This document shows positions 61,557 to 64,000 of a stretch of DNA of 64,000 nt, in pieces. This stretch comes from Bog-473 sp963741995. GTDB taxonomy: Bacteria > Actinomycetota > Acidimicrobiia > Acidimicrobiales > RAAP-2. The notes beneath the pieces are model-generated. The model was given only the letters and a program-made list of their open reading frames with translations. It searched no databases and was not told the DNA's origin. Every line of letters starts with the position of its first letter. Position 1 is the stretch's first letter. The stretch is taken from positions 496,001 through 560,000 of the forward strand of contig CAVUKI010000010.1 in NCBI GenBank assembly GCA_963741995.1. The letters are read 5' to 3'. The translations under genes and the position numbers were made by a program.

Positions 61557-62061
61557 TGGAATTTCGCCTGCCTGTGCCGACTGCAAAGGTGGAGCGGCAC
61601 CTCGTCGAGCAGTGTCGATCCCATCCTCTGCCTCACCACGCTCTCGAGCATCCCGTGTCCGCGTGTCAAGGAACCACGGAAGGGGACGGACCGTGTGACC
61701 GGCCCCTGCACCGCAACGAGGACGGTTCCACGGGCCCCACCCCGATGTGCCATTGACTAGGACTCCTGTGGAGCGGAGGACGACGGCACTCGAACCCGCC
61801 ACCCTCACCTTGGCAAGGTGGTGGATTGGGCCGTGTCGAGTCCAACAGGGATGAGAGCGGCTCACGCCTCGTTAGCCCGCCGCTCGCGTCCGCCCGGCGT
61901 GCCACGTTTTCGCCACGGCTCGTGACACCGACGAGAACTCTGCGCCCGTGAACTCGGCTCACATGACGTCGTGAATCCCGCCGGCCTCGGTGCCGACCTC
62001 GTCGCACTAAGGTCCGCGGTGCCCATGCCGCCCTTTATTTCGCCGAAGACGGGCTGGAGCT
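61557..62061. other. Non-coding region with a tRNA-Gly-like remnant
   Basis: No intact gene is seen. The stretch contains a tRNA-Gly-like half (61769-61823, minus strand) and decayed sequence leading to the dehydrogenase remnant. It resembles the scar of an older insertion near a tRNA. Confidence 0.45.
61769..61823 (-). pseudogene. tRNA-Gly(GCC) 3'-half-like remnant
   Basis: On the minus strand, ACCTTGCCAAGGT gives an anticodon arm with GCC. GGCGGG-TTCGAGT-GCCGTC forms a damaged T-arm, and CCTCCGCTCCA ends as an acceptor. The 5' half with D-arm is missing and the stems are imperfect, so it is not functional. It may be an old attachment-site copy. Confidence 0.45.
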
Positions 62062-62319
62062 GACGCAACTCGTTCTTGAAGGAGGTCGAGTCGCCTCGAC
62101 ATTAGGTCTGGCGCAAGAGCACATCCGCGAGACCGACGTTCAGGTGTCGACAATCATGGCCTTCCCTTCGAGCACGACTTTGTCCCGCCTCGCCCAGGCG
62201 GTAGTGGCTGGAGGATTGAAGGTTACGATCCAGGGCCTTATGCACTAGCCGAGCTGCCGCAGGCTCTTACCGAGTTCGCCAGAGGGACGCTGGGCAAACT
62301 GGGCGTGCACATTCGCTGA
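62062..62319 (+). pseudogene. Zinc-type dehydrogenase/quinone reductase C-terminal remnant
   Basis: Translated in pieces, the sequence reads LEGGRVASTLGLAQEH and continues to VVAGGLKVTIQ. It then, after a shift of frame near 62235, reads YALAELPQALTEFARGTLGKL and ends VHIR-stop. This is the C-terminus of medium-chain dehydrogenases (YPLAEAxxALxxFxxGTLGKLV pattern). The catalytic and Rossmann parts are absent, so it is dead. It was probably disrupted when neighbouring DNA was inserted. Confidence 0.6.
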
Positions 62320-62566
62320 CCACAAGTCCCTGAACGGGGCGCTCAATGAAACGATCGTGAGGAGCGCCTCGTCAGCAAGAGTTGGCAGGAGCTTCGACCC
62401 CCGGTGACGTCAATTCACAGATTCATTACGCCGAGCACGAGTTTCCTAGCTGCGCGAGATTCAGCCGTCTCAGCTCCGTCCGGCTAGCGTGTCTTTGTGT
62501 GCGAAATGCCACATCGGTCGATGCCTGCGATGAGGCGGCGCATTAGCCGCAGGGACAGAGGGTCGG

Positions 62567-64000
62567 ATGGGTACCCGACCGGATGAGCGCAGCGGTGAGC
62601 AGCGTGCCACGCCGCAGAGGCTTGCGGTTCCTGCCGATGACATCTCAGAAGCCGTCATGCAGACAGTGGCCGAGGAGTCGCCCGATGCGATCCTGGTAGT
62701 CGATGTCGAAGGGCGCCTGGCCTGGGTCAATCGCCAGGCAGAGCAGCTCTTCGATTACTCTCGGGCTCAACTGCTGGGACAAGTCGTGGAGGTTCTGCTT
62801 CCCGACGGAGCGCAGAAGGCCCATCGGGCGAGGCGGGCCGCCTACACGGCGAATCCACGTACCCGCCTTATGGGTGTCGGACTGGACCTCAAGGCGCGGC
62901 GGCGTGACGGCAACACATTCCCGGTAGAGATCAGCCTGACCCCTCTGTCGACCGACACCGGTCCCATGGTGATCGCCATGGTGCGTGACCTCAGCGAGCG
63001 GCAGACGCTCGCCGATGAGCAAGCCGCCCTTCGGCGAGTGGCGACACTGGTGGCACGGGGAGTAGCGCCGCATGAGGTCTTTGCAGCTGTCGCCGAGGAA
63101 GTCGGCCGGGTGTTGAGGGTCGACTATACGGCGATGAGCCGGTACGAGCCGGACGGCACGCGGACGGTCGTCGCGGCCTGGTCTCGGTCCGGCTCCCCAG
63201 TGGTGCCCGTCGGCACCCAAGAGATCCTCGCCGGGGAGAATGTGCCCACGCGCGTCTTCGAGACTGGCCGGCCATCGCGGATTGACCACTACGGTGAGGA
63301 CGCCGGGCCGGCGGCAGCCGCCGCGCTCGCGGCGGGCGTCCACTCGGCCGTCGGTGTGCCGATCCGCGTGGAGGGCCGGCTGTGGGGTCTCATGAACGTG
63401 TACTCCAAGGAGCAGGAACCGTTGCCGGCCGACACCGAGGCTCGGTTGGAGAGGTTCACAGAGCTCACCGCCACGGCGATCGCCAACACTGAGTTCCAAG
63501 CAGCGCTGACCGCATCTCGGGCGCGGATTGTGGCCACCGCCGACGCCACCCGTCGGCGTATCGAGCGCGATCTGCACGACGGCACTCAGCAACGGCTGGT
63601 CTCTATCGCCCTGCAGCTGCGTACCGCCCGTGCCCAGGTGCCACCCGGAGCCGGCGACTTGGTCAATCGACTCGATCTCTTGATCGCAGATCTGGCCGCG
63701 GTACTCGACGAACTGCACGCGATCGCACGAGGTATCCACCCGGCGGCTCTAGCCCAAGGCGGTCTGAATCCGGCACTCAAGGCGTTAGCCCGGCGCTCCG
63801 CGGTGCCGGTCGACCTCGACGTTTTCGATGGGCGACTGCCAGAGCCGGTTGAGATTGCCGCCTACTACGTGATTTCCGAGGCACTTACCAACACGGCCAA
63901 GCACGCCGCCGCCACAAGAGTCCACGTCAACGTGGAGGCCAGCGAAAACATGCTGCGGATCGACGTGTCTGATGACGGGCGCGGAGGCGCCACCTTCAGT
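62567..64000 (+). CDS. PAS-GAF histidine kinase (LytS/NarL-partner type), 3' end outside window
   Basis: The frame starts at ATG 62567 behind AGGGACAGAGGG, after an in-frame stop at 62531, and runs open to the window end (478 codons). A PAS domain (about 30-145, with SPDAILVVDVEGRLAWVNRQA) is followed by a GAF domain (about 165-315, with VGVPIRVEGRLWGLMNVYS). A HisKA_3-type dimerisation helix has the phospho-accepting H337 in ERDLHDGTQQRLV. The HATPase domain has SEALTNTAKHAA (N box) and DVSDDGRGGA at the end of the window. Such soluble kinases pair with NarL-type regulators; that gene, if present, lies beyond the edge. Confidence 0.9.
   Translation, partial: MGTRPDERSGEQRATPQRLAVPADDISEAVMQTVAEESPDAILVVDVEGRLAWVNRQAEQLFDYSRAQLLGQVVEVLLPDGAQKAHRARRAAYTANPRTRLMGVGLDLKARRRDGNTFPVEISLTPLSTDTGPMVIAMVRDLSERQTLADEQAALRRVATLVARGVAPHEVFAAVAEEVGRVLRVDYTAMSRYEPDGTRTVVAAWSRSGSPVVPVGTQEILAGENVPTRVFETGRPSRIDHYGEDAGPAAAAALAAGVHSAVGVPIRVEGRLWGLMNVYSKEQEPLPADTEARLERFTELTATAIANTEFQAALTASRARIVATADATRRRIERDLHDGTQQRLVSIALQLRTARAQVPPGAGDLVNRLDLLIADLAAVLDELHAIARGIHPAALAQGGLNPALKALARRSAVPVDLDVFDGRLPEPVEIAAYYVISEALTNTAKHAAATRVHVNVEASENMLRIDVSDDGRGGATFS

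Noticed and set aside
62485..62505. GTGTCTTTG resembling the arm repeat, beyond the ICE
   Set aside because: Only one partial copy, no second repeat or att sequence nearby.
1..64000. CRISPR array or rRNA genes
   Set aside because: No regularly spaced repeats and no rRNA signature sequences were seen.

Overview
The window is GC-rich DNA that fits a high-GC actinobacterium, possibly one of the Acidimicrobiia-like lineages. Evidence is the overlapping gene pairs, the GTG/TTG starts, a SepX/GlpR-like membrane protein, an FrhB-family (F420-type) reductase subunit and a conjugation module of the SCO6880/LysM-BTAD kind seen in actinobacterial elements. The exact taxon cannot be read from the sequence.

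Layout. (1) 1-4640 is chromosome: a 5'-truncated siroheme nitrite/sulfite reductase overlapping an FrhB-like iron-sulfur flavoprotein, a small unknown gene, an ABC ATPase, a SepX/GlpR-like membrane protein and an intact tRNA-Ala(CGC). (2) About 4641-57007 is one integrative and conjugative element (ICE) of roughly 52 kb. It begins with a tyrosine integrase right after the tRNA and ends at a diverged copy of the tRNA 3' half (56964-57007). GTGTCTTTAC repeats next to both ends look like integrase arm sites. (3) 57008-64000 is chromosome again: a three-gene operon (coiled-coil/TM protein, sedolisin protease, PrsW-like zinc-ribbon membrane protein), a tRNA-Gly-like remnant, a decayed dehydrogenase gene and a PAS-GAF histidine kinase cut by the window end.

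Inside the ICE. The left arm carries an AAA ATPase plus subtilase pair of the IetAS anti-phage type (6512-10027) and a complete type I restriction-modification operon (hsdR-hsdM-hsdS, 16475-11370, minus strand). A MobF relaxase with a coupled small gene follows, then a maintenance block with ParB-like protein and SSB, whose leader holds two strong inverted repeats. Next comes a type IV secretion block on the plus strand: NlpC/P60 hydrolase, small pilin-like protein, single-pass protein, TrbL/VirB6-like protein, SCO6880-like protein, VirB4-like ATPase, a frameshifted LysM/BTAD protein, ArdC-like antirestriction protein and a VirD4/TraG-type coupling protein. HNH nuclease, DUF4913-like and excisionase genes close this block.

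The right arm (45-56.4 kb) is accessory cargo: a second copy of an unknown family also present at 10.2 kb, a stand-alone class III nucleotide cyclase followed by a small membrane protein and a HEPN-like protein with an R-x4-H motif, a PASTA lipoprotein, a translationally coupled AlbA/Schlafen operon, a protein with a TIR/SLOG-like C-terminus and a DUF4238-like protein. Restriction, IetAS and probable signalling or toxin-type defence genes therefore travel with the transfer genes. ArdC may protect the incoming element from the recipient's restriction. The best candidates for something undescribed are the cyclase-TM-HEPN cluster and the AlbA-TIR-like block.
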